Assembly: GCF_030269925.1 (NCBI RefSeq)
Contig: NC_085120.1
Span: forward strand, 11,311,501-11,375,500
DNA: 64,000 bases
Direction of reading: 5' to 3'
Source of the DNA: Bombyx mori
Lineage: Eukaryota; Arthropoda; Insecta; Lepidoptera; Bombycidae
Shown here: positions 1 to 11,215 of the stretch, in pieces
How the letters are laid out: every line of letters starts with the position of its first letter
How positions within the stretch are numbered: the stretch's first letter is position 1
Notes under the pieces: model-generated
The model's input: the letters and a program-made list of their open reading frames with translations, nothing else
Database searches by the model: none
Told to the model about the DNA's origin: nothing
Translations under genes and position numbers: made by a program

Positions 1-1260
1 TACGCTCGAAAGAGAGCTATCTTCACCCCGTCTGAACTCCGCGCAAACCTGCGAGCCAACATATTCGCCCGTACCGACAACGCTCTCCGCTCCTGCTCAC
101 TATCCTTAATATCGCTAAGGTCGGCAGTTACTATATGTCCCAGATATTTAAATTCATAAACCCTAACTAGAGGAGTACCGTTCAAGAATATAGGTGGTAT
201 ACTCTGAGGACATTTAGCACAACCGCCTTCAAATACCATAGACTGCCTTTTACTAGTATTGTATCTCAGACCGTGACCACCGGCATATTCCTCACAGACA
301 CGTATAAGCTCTCGGAGACCGCAGACCGACGCACTCAGCAACACCATGTCGTTCGCGTAACTTAGATTATTAACACAAACGTCATCGACATGACAACCGA
401 CATGTTTGCCGCTGAGCTCGCCGATCAGGGCGTTTACGTACACATTGAACAGTGTTGGTGAAGTCAGCCCCCCCCTGCCTCACCCTGCACTCCAACCGAT
501 ATGGCTGAGACACTGTATTCGCCCACTTATCATTATTAAACTAGTGCGCGTACCAATATCTAAACATGGCTATAAGCTCGAGCGGCAGGTTTAAACTCAC
601 TAGCTTCCTCCACAATATATCATAATCAACCAGGTCAAATGCCTTAGATAAATCGAGAAAGCATGCAAACACCGGTGTCTGCCTATCCGTATAATACCTA
701 ACAGTATGCTTAAGGCATAGTATTGCGCTCTCTGTCGATAGTTTGGGTCTAAACCCAAACTGATTGTGGTGCAAGTTTGTGTACATTTCTAGCTGCGTAT
801 CAAGCACACCGTCGGATACCTTTGCTACTATTGTGGCTAATGAAATGGGCTTATAATGGCTTCTATCAGCTAGGTCTCCCGTTCTATTCTTCACAACAGG
901 AACCACCAGCGTTCTCAACATATCTGCTGGCAGGTAACTGTGGCCCACGCACAAGGAGTAGAACAATGCCAGCACTCTAGAGATGTGAGGTCCGGCCTCT
1001 CGCAGGTGTTCAATGCCGAGGCCGTCGTGTTCTGGTGATTTTCCTTTCGTCATATTCTTTATAAGATATTTTATTTCTTTAGCCTTGACGCAAAAACATA
1101 CCGCTCCACTAAGCCCTTCAGCATTGAACGCCTCAACTGACGACCTCACAGTTGGCTGCACAGAAAAATGTTCCCTAAACACATCAGCTATTCCCTTGTG
1201 ATCACTGATGCCACTGCTTAACAACGCCATCTTGTGGTGTCCTTAAAGCAGTTAGTTGCT
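1..1260 (-). pseudogene. Non-LTR retrotransposon reverse transcriptase remnant
   Basis: Minus-strand reading from 1230 down to 541 gives 229 residues typical of a LINE reverse transcriptase: a thumb-side ADRSHYKPISL block, an HNQFGFRP block, and DLSKAFDLV, the first catalytic-Asp motif. A stop follows YWYAH at 541. Downstream the frame resumes after a run of eight G bases near 450, giving RQGG, LTSPTLFN and then YANDM where active enzymes have YADD. The copy therefore has a premature stop, a frameshift and a lost catalytic Asp. It runs off the left edge, and sequence similarity stops near 1260, so it is 5'-truncated. The clade is not certain. Confidence 0.85.
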
Positions 1261-1472
1261 CCCAACTAAGATAAATAGTATTATTATTCGCCAATAGATA
1301 TCGGGAAGAATCATAAAATTGATTATCGATAAAGTTGATTATTGAAAACACAAATAAAAGAACATTTTCTGAAAAAAAAATCTTAGCTAGATCTATTTAT
1401 CGCCCCCGAAATCCCCTGTATACTAAATTTGAAAATCGTTGGAGCCGTTTCCGAGATTCATATTATATATAT

Positions 1473-1740
1473 TTTTAGCAACGGCTTAATAATTTAAATA
1501 AATAAAAAAATACAAAAGTGAGTAGGAACGATCGACACAGAATATTAAATCTAAGACAAGTGAACGCTGCGCGCGCTTCCAGCAAAAGTGATCCGAGGTG
1601 GCGTGATGTCCCCGCTGGTCGGTCGGTTGCCCCTCCAGATGACGAGTTGCCCCTCCAGATGACGTCACGAGTCCACGTGAGTGCTCGTCGTCAATGGCTC
1701 CGCCCATAGACTTTGACTTAAGAGGGAGTCGCCTCTAATA
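1473..1740 (-). repeat. 3' LTR (268 bp)
   Basis: Identical to 3867-4134. It contains an internal doubled 19-20 bp segment (GCCCCTCCAGATGACG twice) and a TGACGTCA site next to GAGTCCACGTGA, so it may carry CRE-like and E-box-like promoter sites. Confidence 0.85.
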
Positions 1741-2102
1741 CGGCCTCTCCTGACTGGTGGACGTCCACGTTCACCTCGATGTCATGACCGTCTTCAATCT
1801 CTGACGATGCAGGACTCACTGTGTGCACAGCGTTGCTATCGGGGTGTTCTATGATATCGTCATAGAAATAGATTGTTTGCATTACAATCATGATTTTGGT
1901 ACCATGAACCATTAGTAAAAGTTAGTAGTTTTTGTGAGCATTTTACATCACATTTCAGTGTGTTCATGTATAGTAGGCCTTGTTGAGTTACGTTAGATGT
2001 ACTGATGACACGGCACTGTTATCATATCGGGTGTATAATATACTGTGAGAGTAAAGTCTGGTTGACATGGCCAAGTTAACATGTCAAGCTAATACACTCG
2101 TA

Positions 2103-2464
2103 ACGTGAACTGCGTTACCACGTCACACCTTTACGTGAACTTTGTTACCACGTCATAACATATACGTGAACTATGTTACCACGGTACAACATCTACGTGA
2201 ACTATGTTACCACGTAAATCTCTGCGTGAACTATGTTACCACGTTACAACATCTACGTGAACTATGTTACCACGTAAATCTCTGCGTGAACTATGTTACC
2301 ACGTTACAACATCTACGTGAACTATGTTACCACGTAAATCTCTGCGTGAACTATGTTACCACGTTACAACATCTACGTGAACTATGTTACCACGTAAATC
2401 TCTGCGTGAACTATGTTACCACGTTACAACATCTACGTGAACTATGTTACCACGTAAATCTCTG
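2103..2464. repeat. 60-bp tandem array inside the LTR element
   Basis: Four consecutive 60-bp units (2221-2460) are identical. They are preceded by a one-base variant unit (2161-2220) and more diverged half-units from about 2103. Each unit is two ~30-bp halves sharing CGTGAACTATGTTACCACG, which starts CGTG and ends CACG. A plus-strand frame stays open through the array, but only because the unit is a multiple of three. Confidence 0.95.
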
Positions 2465-2575
2465 GAAGCATGCAGTCAACCCCAAGAATGTTTGACATTA
2501 CGCGTCACTGGTGACTCAACTAGTGCCTGAACCCTACGAGGACTCGGCCTAACCTGACCTCCACCAAAAATTTAA

Positions 2576-3661
2576 TCAAATCGTGAATCTGTAGACTAGC
2601 GTTCGCGAGTCAACCAGAGGGCCCATTATGCCCCGTATCATTATTAAAGTTCCGAGTTTGTCAGTCAGACCTCTGACCATCTTAATACAGAGCAACGATT
2701 TCCTGGCGCACTCGACGTATGAGGCAAAGCAATCTGATGCTAATTGCATAGCATTATAAAGAATATTGGCATACTCTAACTTTCGCAGACACAACGGCTT
2801 AAAGTCTTTTACGAAGTTACCCCACGTCCGGTCACTAGACAATCACACATGTAACCAAGTACGCTCATCACTCTTAAGACAGCCCAAAACTCGTGACGAA
2901 TACTCAGTGCCTTCCCAGTTAAGGATCTAGCCCATTCTACTTCCTTACATAATGTGTCTATGTATTGCACGGCAGGGTAAAACTTAGAAATAAAGTAACC
3001 ATGAGCTCGATCTGAATTTACGAATCTAATGGATTCGGTTAACATCCGTGCTGATGTGGTAGTTGCTTTTTTTATTGTCACAACGCGTGGTGGAACTATT
3101 TTACATCTATTCTCAAACGCGGGTACAATCGACACGGCGATGGAACAACACGGCGTCCCGTTTGCATGATCACCGACCTGGACAGTCGGACTGTTGTCTA
3201 ATTGACGTATTGATGGAGTGTGCCGACTAGTAACATTTTGAACCCTTCGAGTGTTATTTCCACCCATCGAAACTGAGCATTCAGTCTCGAGCATGTTCTA
3301 TCGCGTCAATAAAAATAGACTGTAAGGTCGGTTGTGATAAAGTCGTTGAGCTAGTTACTTGGTGATTTATTACATTTCATAAGAGGGTATCCGACAAAAA
3401 AAAATCTACTTCGCACCAAGAATCGATATCATTAACGCTGGGGTCAAAATTAGAAATATAAAAATGGTTCGACCTTACTTTGGACAGTGCACTTAATGCT
3501 CCGATGATCCTGTCTGTAGCGTCGTACGCGCGGGACTCTGACGGCGGCGGTGATGTGATTCCCAACGCCACCACGGGTCCGGCGCCACCACCGTCCGCGG
3601 TCGAGGGACGTGCGTCTTCTATCTGCGACCCTAGCGGGCTCGACTCACGCGCAACGTTCAC
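2576..3661 (-). pseudogene. Tandem, broken gag-like coding remnants
   Basis: Three minus-strand frames lie in order. The first (3661-3377) carries FYISNFDPSVNDIDSWCE. The second (3294-2809) carries the related YFISKFYPAVQYIDTLCKEVE, then shifts frame. The third (2842-2576) carries WGNFVKDFKPL, YVECARKSL and MVRGLTDKL. These are the blocks of a gag (capsid) protein of lepidopteran LTR retrotransposons. The first and second are paralogous, so the interior holds two partial gag copies rather than one. No zinc knuckle is visible. It is not translatable as one protein. Confidence 0.6.
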
Positions 3662-3866
3662 ATTTGAGTTTTAAGCAATTAAACGCGCCAATATTATTCT
3701 CCAATATTGGTCTCGAACATTCGGCGAATGCGAGCGTCCTCCTACCCTGCTTCCAGTTACACGCATATCGGTCATTACGTTGTTAATTTGATGCAAATTT
3801 TAAAAATAAACTGTACGCCAGGATAACCCAAAAGCGGATAGGGCACAAGCCCTATCCCACTTCTGA

Positions 3867-4134
3867 TTTTAGCAACGGCTTAATAATTTAAATAAATAAA
3901 AAAATACAAAAGTGAGTAGGAACGATCGACACAGAATATTAAATCTAAGACAAGTGAACGCTGCGCGCGCTTCCAGCAAAAGTGATCCGAGGTGGCGTGA
4001 TGTCCCCGCTGGTCGGTCGGTTGCCCCTCCAGATGACGAGTTGCCCCTCCAGATGACGTCACGAGTCCACGTGAGTGCTCGTCGTCAATGGCTCCGCCCA
4101 TAGACTTTGACTTAAGAGGGAGTCGCCTCTAATA
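3867..4134 (-). repeat. 5' LTR (268 bp)
   Basis: Identical to 1473-1740 at a fixed offset of 2394 bp. It is followed in minus sense by ATCAGAAGTGGGATAGGG, the position where a primer-binding site is expected. On the plus strand it abuts a TA-rich microsatellite. Confidence 0.85.
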
Positions 4135-4260
4135 ATATATATATATATATATTTATATTATTATATAAGAATTGCTCGTTTAAAGATATAAGATAAGTAT
4201 CGATAATTATCGACATTAAAGATATAAGATAAGTATAAGATAAGTATCGGTCATACAATG
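4135..4260. repeat. TA-rich microsatellite and short AT repeats
   Basis: A (TA)n tract at 4134-4152 is followed by repeated AAAGATATAAGATAAGTAT motifs to about 4250. Confidence 0.7.
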
Positions 4261-5113
4261 GCGGCTCAGTTCGTCCTAGCAATGTGTCGCAGTCTCATTA
4301 TATTACACATTCTTCTGCCGGGTCAAGCTTTGAGAGGCCTGTCCTTGGAGTTCACAGTCCACGGCCTCCTTGAAGCAAAAGTACTTTGAGTTAGCGACTG
4401 TGTTGTCTTGAAGTCGGAAGGCATTACTTAAGCCTTAGGCAATTAATTACCACCACCCACCCCGATGAGTTCTTAAGTCTCAGTTCTTACAATAAAACGT
4501 TTGCTTCACCCTTCAAGCCGAAACATCAAACATCACGGCAGGACTCAGTCCTGTGGCGACTCGCAAGACGTGCTCATACTGAATAAAAACACCAAATATC
4601 AACAATAATTCTAGAACATTCTAGGAATTCGGAATGCATAAGAGAAAACCAATAAACTCCGCGTAGCAACCGTAGCTCGTAACAACAAGAACGATCTCAA
4701 ACATTAAAATGAAAAGAGAAAAACGTTTGCCTCAATTTTTATAACAACAATACAAAAACCTACAACTCGCTTAGTACATGTCGATCAATTTAAAAGGTTT
4801 TGTTTGTTTGTTTCCGTGCGAACAATGGCCTATCCATATAAGGGGACATCGAGAATGAATTAATAATATTATTGTGTCAAGCCTGAAAACCTTCAGACTA
4901 TGACGTTCGTTTGGGAAACTCACGCATGCTAATTTATATTACACATACCGCCTAAATAATAATTACGTAGTACATTTGTACGTACTGTTTTTTAAATCTA
5001 ATTGATTCGTGTTAAAAAACACGTAACCTTTATCCTTAACAGGCTAAGGAGCGAGATTTTTTAGCGATTTTTGCCAAAAGTTATTAAATGCATATGGATA
5101 AAGAATTACTCAA
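4261..5113. other. No gene seen
   Basis: Mixed-composition DNA with no coding stretch or family I recognise. Confidence 0.6.
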
Positions 5114-5364
5114 TTTTTTTTATATTTTTATTGCTTACGTTGATGGACGAGCTCACAGCCTACCTGATGTTAAGTGGTTACTGGAGCCCATATACATCTA
5201 CAACGTAAATGCGCCACCCATATTGAGATATAAGTTCTAAGGTCTCGGTATAGTTACAACGGCTACCCCACCCTTCGAACCGAAACGCATTACTGCTTCA
5301 CGGCGGAAATAGGCGGGGTGGTGGTACCTACCCGTGCGGACTCCCAAAAGGTCCTATCACCAGT
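5114..5364 (-). repeat. Bm1 SINE, 5'-truncated
   Basis: Poly-T (the A-tail of the minus-strand element) is followed by the Bm1 body and ends at the CCACCAGT block. The tRNA-like head is missing. Confidence 0.9.
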
Positions 5365-6552
5365 GAAAAGCAGTTCCTACTTTTAGTTTTTTGATTATGC
5401 AATTATATTGTAGAATATTCCCCCTTTAATATGTTATAGCTACTAGCCTAGACGAGCCATGGCGGTCCGCGTTTCTTACATATTCAATAGAAAACTTGCG
5501 GTCAGGGGTATTCTAGACAGGTGAATTGCGGCGGTCCCAAGGGACCGCTAATTTTGTTTTGGCAAAGTAATAGTCTCCACCCACAGAGATCGCTCCGGTT
5601 CTTAACCTGTAAAAACATATAAATCTTGAAAAACGAAAGAAAAGGGCCTCTCAAAAATGTCACGCGCAAAAATACGTAAATGTTATGGACGCATTCAACC
5701 GGCGGACGTCTCTAGACTGCTCGTAAAAAATAACGGTTAAATCTGGTTATATCGAAGGCCGGTTATATCCGTATTGTACAGAAACCCGGTGATTTATAAC
5801 CGGCACGGTACAGGAGAAACGTTATAACAGATTTTTTTATGAAAGAGATACGCCTTAAGCAGCATTTTTGTGGCAGCGGTGCGATCGTGCGGGTTCATTT
5901 TTAGGCCGTTTTCGGGATGCTCTGGTCTGAAGTATCCGGTTTTAGGGCGGATAACCGGTTTTTAAGACTAATAAGACCCGGTTGATGTGAAGGATGACCG
6001 TTGCTTCTAAATTATCATCCACATTAATTTAATGTTAACTTTTTCATTGTATTACTTGTCCAAAACACTGCAACGACGTGTTTGTTCCATGTAGAACTCA
6101 ATTACTATTCCATGTAGAAGTCAGTTTTGCTTAATTGTGCTCAGCTCAATGAAGTATTAAGTTAACTAAATAATATTTTCTATAGCATAGTATTTACTTC
6201 ACGTACAATAATAACGTTTCTTATTTTACAATATTATCTTATATGATATTATAAAATATGTTTTGTGTATGTATGTATGCTGTGTGTGTTTTGTGTACAA
6301 ATATTTTTTTAATTTATTTTTTCAATCAAACAATGTGCCTACCACATCACGGTCTACGCAAATCAACTTTGATTGATAGACACTGCACTCTTGTGCACAA
6401 AGTTAAATTAATATATAAACATAAAAAAGTCCCGTAAAAGTTTATAAATTAGCGTAAACTGTAAGGCAAATGTTAAGCGTATACGAGAATGTACCAATAT
6501 CTACCGCGAACCACTCATAAATTCAAGAGGAGTGGGATTTGGTTGGTACATT
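5365..6552. other. Noncoding stretch with a cluster of CCGGTTAT-type motifs
   Basis: No credible coding. Between about 5735 and 5970 the sequence repeats GGTTATAT, ATAACCGG, GATAACCGG and CCGGTTTT motifs in both orientations. The remainder is AT-rich. Confidence 0.6.
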
Positions 6553-6740
6553 ACTTTTTTTATTGCTTAAATGGTCTAAGGTCTCAGTATAGTTACAATG
6601 GCTACCCCACCCTTCGAACCGAAACGCATTACTGCTTCACGGCGGAAATAAGCGGGGTGGTGGTACCTACCCGTGCGGACTCCCAAGAGGTCCTACCACC
6701 AGTGATTACGCAAATTATAATTTTGCGGGTTTGATTTCTC
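6553..6740 (-). repeat. Bm1 SINE with internal deletion
   Basis: The A-tail and TTGCTTA end are joined directly to the GGTCTCAGTATAGTTAC block. About 90 bp of body is missing. It extends past the CCAGT block into AATTATAATTTTGCGGGTTT. Confidence 0.9.
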
Positions 6741-6829
6741 ATTTGATTTGATTTGACATTTCGCCTTTAAGCCTCAAGATGGGTAGTGGCATTCACGTTG
6801 TTAAATCTATATTATTTTTATGGCGTTAC

Positions 6830-7037
6830 TAGTAACGCCACCTGTTGTCAAATAGTGAGAACGGATATCGAAACGATTAGTACTACTATCGGAAATGTTC
6901 TAGAAAATTGTAGATATGATTTATCCACTATCAAAGTTTTGCAAAGGCGACATGGAAACAGTAATAATTTCTATTCAAAACGAAATAACGAACAGATCAT
7001 CTGAAGCAAAGCAAAAGAAAATAACTGTGATATTCAA
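6830..7037 (+). repeat. Dispersed repeat D, copy 1
   Basis: Matches 22985-23250 in order: TTGTCAAATAG, ATATCGAAAC, GAACAGATCATCTGAAGC, TGTTAAGTGT. It continues after the RTE-like insertion, at 7197-7250 (TTTTAATTTGTATTTCGG). Confidence 0.65.
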
Positions 7038-7196
7038 GTGTTAAGTGTCGTGGTCCAACTAGGTGGACCAACGACTTAGTACGCACGGCGGGAAATCGTT
7101 GGATGCGGAAGGCGGAGGACCACATTCTGTGGAAGGCATTGGGGAAGGCCTATGTTCAGCAGTGGGCAGATAAAGGATGATGATGATGATGATGTA
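7038..7196 (+). mobile_element. RTE-like LINE 3' end with (GAT)n tail
   Basis: Plus-strand translation gives TRWTNDLVRTAGNRWMRKA and LGKAYVQQW, the C-terminal signature of lepidopteran RTE-like LINEs. It ends in GATGATGATGATGATG. It splits dispersed repeat D. Confidence 0.8.
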
Positions 7197-7604
7197 GTGT
7201 CGCGATAATTAAATCGAGTTTTAATTTGTATTTCGGTAAAAGTTATTATTTATTCCCAGCAGCAATATCCAATATATAATAGCAATATCCATTAATTCTT
7301 TAAATCCAGATGGGCTGCAATACTTCAATCATCCGCCTAACTAAGGCGATAATAAAAATCCGAAGATTTCTGAATCCATCCCTGGTGGCCGAAAGTTTTA
7401 GTACCTTTTTACGATTATTAAGATGAGTGACTTCCTCCAGAGTTACAATATTGCGCACAAGTTTTATGTCCTACTTTAATTAATATCCCCACATATGTTG
7501 CTTTATTCTAGATTAAATAGCGCATTATTTTATGATACCTATGTATTATATTGAAGCGTAATATTGTGAGATGTGCAGAATTTAAAAATGTGGCGAGTAG
7601 CCAT

Positions 7605-7765
7605 AATTGAACAGATGACATTTGACAGATGCCTGAATCTTGTTTACGATATTTTTAAGATAAGCTTGCATTAATACAAGTTTGGAACAACAACATTGGG
7701 ACCGTCGGTCTACTGAGCAATTCCTCGCTTGGTGGAAGATCTTTCCTTTTGTCGTAAATCTATAA
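7605..7765. repeat. Dispersed repeat E, copy 1
   Basis: Shares TTTGACAGATGCCTGAATCT, TTTTTAAGAT, GGACCGTCGGTCTA and CCTTTTGTCGT in order with 10430-10535 and 10673-10710. The other copy is interrupted by a LINE tail. Part of it recurs at 8940-8972. Confidence 0.65.
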
Positions 7766-7924
7766 AAAAAAACTGTTTTATTGGTTGAAATGCTTCCAAC
7801 TCATCGCGAGTGCATAGTATATCGTCATATTGTGATTTTCCTATATGCGTTTCTGGGAAAAGGTATCCTTTGATTTCTACCAGGATTTTCTCTTCGTTAT
7901 AATCTTGAATCACAATAGCCACTC

Positions 7925-8177
7925 TTTTTTTAAAATTTTTTTATTGCTTAGATGTCTGGACGGGCTCACATCCCACCTGGTGTTAAGTGGTTACTGGATC
8001 CCATAGACATCTACGACGTATATGCGCCACCCACCTTGAGATATAAGTTCTAAGGTCTCAGTATAGTTACGACGGCTGCTCCACCCTTCAAACCGAAACG
8101 CATTGCTGCTTCACGGCAGAAATAGCCGGGGCGGTGGTACCTACCCGTGCGGACTCACAAGAGGTCCTACCACCAGT
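7925..8177 (-). repeat. Bm1 SINE, 5'-truncated
   Basis: Tail-to-CCAGT body with about 10% divergence from the other copies. Confidence 0.9.
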
Positions 8178-8972
8178 AAAAAAGTAATCGGTAATGAAGC
8201 TTCAAGCTGAAGTTCTAACTCTCATTCGCCCAGCATCAACGGTTTAGCTAGTTTATTTTTAATGCCACTCCAATCACTGAATGAGTAGTAGGAGTAGTAA
8301 TAAAATTTTTCGACTAAGCGATAGAAAATGGCACGCCCAACGCATTGTAATGTGATATAATTTTCTATCTTACAATTCCGTTTGTCGCCGATAGATAGCG
8401 CTTGACGAAAAGCTGAGTCGCGCTATCGTTGTGTTACCCACGAAATTATATCACATATTTTGATAGTACATAAATCGGGGTTTAGACTTCTTACTTTAAA
8501 CACTACACAAGCGCAACGTGTGAATATGTTGAACGCGAGCTACATAGTAGGCGTAGTGTGGGGTGGAAGGATTTTTTCGTTACGGAATTTCATGATTCCG
8601 CTCTCAAGGCCCGCGAAAAAATCTATGCAATAGCTTAAAAAAAACTATAATATAATAGTTTAATTTTGCTTGCGTTTTGATAAAAACATAGCTCTCTTAC
8701 GCCAATGGTGAGGGTATTACCGGAAAATGTAGGGCTCGAAGCTAACATTCATCGTTGAATAAGGTAAACGATACCAAAGTAAATGTAAGCCATTACTGAA
8801 ACGCGCTGGTGTAACGGAAGTGCTTTTGTTACACTGTTATGTAATTGTTTGATGTTCGTAAGTAAAGCACAGCTTCCCAACGCTATTAGTACTTCAATTG
8901 TTTTATAGTCATTGTGACGTAGCCATCATGGAGCATTAGATATTTGACAGATGCCTGAATATTGCTAATTGT
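8178..8972. other. No gene; short inverted repeat at 8349-8456
   Basis: ATGTGATATAATTTTC at 8349 is mirrored by GAAATTATATCACAT about 80 bp on, with the centre rich in GCGATAGA-like motifs. The remainder shows nothing recognisable. Confidence 0.5.
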
Positions 8973-9163
8973 AGCCCACTGAGTTTCTCGCCGGATCTTC
9001 TCAGTGGGTCGTGTTTTCGATCCGGTGGTAGATTCTGAAAAGCACTGCTCTTGCTAGGGCCAGTGTTAACAACACACCCGGTTTGAGCCCCGTGAGCTCA
9101 CCTACACATCAAAGAGAAGCTGATATAGCCTCTCAAGTATATCAGCATAGGTAGGAAAAAAAA
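8973..9163 (+). mobile_element. Jockey-like LINE 3' UTR fragment
   Basis: GCCCACTGAGTTTCTCGCCG, CAGTGGGTCG, GATCCGGTGGTAGATTCTG and GCATAGGTAGGAAAAAA match the 3' UTR of the LINE at 12871-14035. Confidence 0.85.
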
Positions 9164-9229
9164 CCTAACTGGTGATCCCGACGTGATTTCGGGAGGTGAC
9201 GACCAAGGGAAGATTCGCAACTGAGCGAG

Positions 9230-9388
9230 TTTTTTATTTTTATTGCTTAGATGGGTGTAGGAGCTCACAGTCCACCTGGTGCTAGGTGGTTACTGGAGCC
9301 CATAGACATCCACAAAGTAAATGCGCCACCCACCTTGAGATATAAGTTCTAAGGTCTCAAGTATAGTTACAACGGCCGAAACGCATTA
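9230..9388 (-). repeat. Bm1 SINE fragment
   Basis: A-tail half only. It ends inside the CCGAAACGCATTA block. Confidence 0.85.
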
Positions 9389-9683
9389 AAATCTGTATGT
9401 TTAAATGTGTGTATAATATATCTTAATACTAAATTCTGCTAATATTAATTAATATTCCAAAGTTGCATTTCGCTATGCTGTAGGTGAAAAATAAAAGATG
9501 TCAACATTGGAGAATTTAATATCTTGTAGGTACGCTACGAAATCTACCGACAGATATGTTGGAAGCATATTTCCTTTGAGCCGGGACAGTTGGAAGGTCT
9601 GTTCAGAACGTGCGGAAATACGATTATATTTAAATAAGAGTTAGGAAAGAAGGTAATTTTTTTATTTTTTATTGATTCAATGA

Positions 9684-9930
9684 AATTACTGGTGGTAGGA
9701 CCTCTTGTGAGTCCGCACGGGTAGGTATCATCACCCCGCCTATTTCTGCCGAGAAGCAGTAATGCGTTTCGGTTTGAAGGGTGGGGCATTCGTTGTAACT
9801 AAACTTGAGACCTTAGAACTTATATCTCAAGGTGGGTGGCGCATTTGCGTTGTGGATGTTTATGGGCTCCGGTAGCCACTTAGCACCGAGTGGGCTGTGA
9901 GCTTGTCCACCAATCTAAGCAATAAAAAAA
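9684..9930 (+). repeat. Bm1 SINE, 5'-truncated
   Basis: Starts AATTACTGGTGGTAGGACCT and ends AATCTAAGCAATAAAAAAAA. Confidence 0.9.
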
Positions 9931-10053
9931 ATATTAAACTGAAATTAATCTTATTATTAGTAATAGTCAATAACTGGGAACAAGTCACGCAAGGTCACCC
10001 GGCCTTTAATTAGGATTCCCTGAATTATGGGTACCAGAGACTGCCATACATTC

Positions 10054-10284
10054 TAACTGGTGGACGTCTTGTGAGTCCACACGGGTAGATATCATCACCC
10101 CGCCTATTTCTGCCGTGAAGCAGTAATGCGTTTCGGTTTGAAGGGTGGGGCAGCCGTAGTAACTATACTGAGACCTTATATCAAGGTGGGTGGCGGAATT
10201 TGCTTTGTAGATGTCTATGGGGTCCGGTAACCACTTTACACCTGGTGGCCCGTGAGTTTACCACTAATCTAAGCAGTAAAGAAA
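10054..10284 (+). repeat. Bm1 SINE, 5'-truncated
   Basis: Starts AACTGGTGGACGTCTTGTGA and ends CTAAGCAGTAAAG. Confidence 0.9.
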
Positions 10285-10289
10285 CATAC

Positions 10290-10415
10290 TTATAGGTATG
10301 TAGATAATCAACATCCAAACAAACTTGTTCATGACACAAATGTTTCCCCAATGTGGGAACCGAACCCACAAACTTCGGCGCAACAATCTATATCTTTTAT
10401 GGCGCTAGCCATTAT
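10290..10415 (-). repeat. tRNA-derived SINE (family C)
   Basis: In minus sense it carries GGTTCGGTTCCCAC, a decayed box B, then ATTGGGGAAACATTTGTG and AAACAAGTTTGTTTGGATG. Related copies are at 11045, 27470 and 49672. Confidence 0.6.
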
Positions 10416-10534
10416 ACAACACTATAAAGATATTTGACAGATACCTGAATCTCGCTTACAACATTTTTAAGATGTATCCATATATACAAGTTACGAACAG
10501 CAATATTTGGACCGTCGGTCTAGCGAGCAGTATC

Positions 10535-10672
10535 ACCGAGGCTTGCGGAGAGTACTTAATGGTAGGCAGCGGCTTGGCTCTGCCCCTGGCATTGCTGACG
10601 TCCATGAGCGACGGTGACCACTTACCATCAGGTCGGCCGTATGCTCGTCTGCCTACAAAGGAAAAAAAAAGA
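10535..10672 (+). mobile_element. LINE family T, 3' tail
   Basis: AGGCTTGCGGAGAGTACTTA, GGCTTGGCTCTGCCCCTGGC and CGTATGCTCGTCTGCCTACA, with an A-rich tail. It interrupts dispersed repeat E, whose remainder resumes at 10673. Confidence 0.85.
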
Positions 10673-11044
10673 AAAGACCTTCCTTTTGTCGTTATCCCTA
10701 AATCTACATTCAACAGTTTAATTTGCAATTACAAAACCGTGTAACTGACTCTCTTTAAGCTCAGTACCATATGTTCATTTCACACATTTAACACTATCAT
10801 ATATTTATGTGCTATTGAAATGTTCCACACCTGCCTACGATGTTTACAAGGTTTGGAGCACATTCGTTTGAAACGCTCACACGTCGGGGAGATGCATGAT
10901 GCTAGCTCGCTGCTCGCGTCAAGCATTTATCTCTGTTCGCCAACGGTGTTCAGGGCATTCATTGTGGAAAGTTCAGCGTTATAAGAGTCTTATTGTGTTT
11001 ATACTATTTCTAGTTTCTTTCTATTTTAACAACTTCAGTATTGA

Positions 11045-11215
11045 CTGACTCGGTGGTGCAGTAACTAGCGGATCTGGCTGTTGTGTCGAGGGTCGTGGGT
11101 TCGATTCCCACATCGGGCAAACATTGTGGGATGAACGGATTTGTTTACTCTTTGCTTGCGTGTTAATTATCTATATATGTTTATATTTAAACATACATAA
11201 GTATACATAAGTATG
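11045..11215 (+). repeat. tRNA-derived SINE (family C)
   Basis: GACTCGGTGGTGCAGTAACT resembles box A, and GGTCGTGGGTTCGATTCCCA contains a good box B. An AT-rich body follows. It does not fold as an intact tRNA. Confidence 0.6.

Larger units (their letters stand above)
1473..4134 (-). mobile_element. Gag-only LTR retrotransposon with identical LTRs
   Basis: Two 268-bp direct repeats (1473-1740 and 3867-4134) are identical base for base as read here. They enclose 2126 bp. Broken gag-like frames on the minus strand set the orientation, so 3867-4134 is the 5' LTR. A purine-rich stretch (CAGGAGAGGC in minus sense) abuts the 3' LTR, as a polypurine tract should. Both outer flanks are AT-rich (TATATA-like), so a target duplication is plausible but cannot be fixed. 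No protease, reverse transcriptase or integrase coding is visible, so the element would depend on a relative. The ends lack the usual TG..CA. Confidence 0.8.

Noticed and set aside
2085..2465. CRISPR-like array
   Set aside because: Units are contiguous head-to-tail with no unique spacers; the genome is an insect's.
2142..2495. 117-residue repetitive protein (NYVTTLQHLRELCYH repeats)
   Set aside because: It is the translation of the 60-bp tandem array; the frame stays open only because the unit length is a multiple of three, and it lies antisense to the element's gag.
7710..7922. 70-residue minus frame starting MAIVIQDYNEEKILVE
   Set aside because: Protein-like at first sight, but part of it overlaps dispersed repeat E and I found no family match or splice signals.
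10472..10744. Paired 90-residue frames on both strands
   Set aside because: Both are translations of a LINE tail inserted in another repeat.
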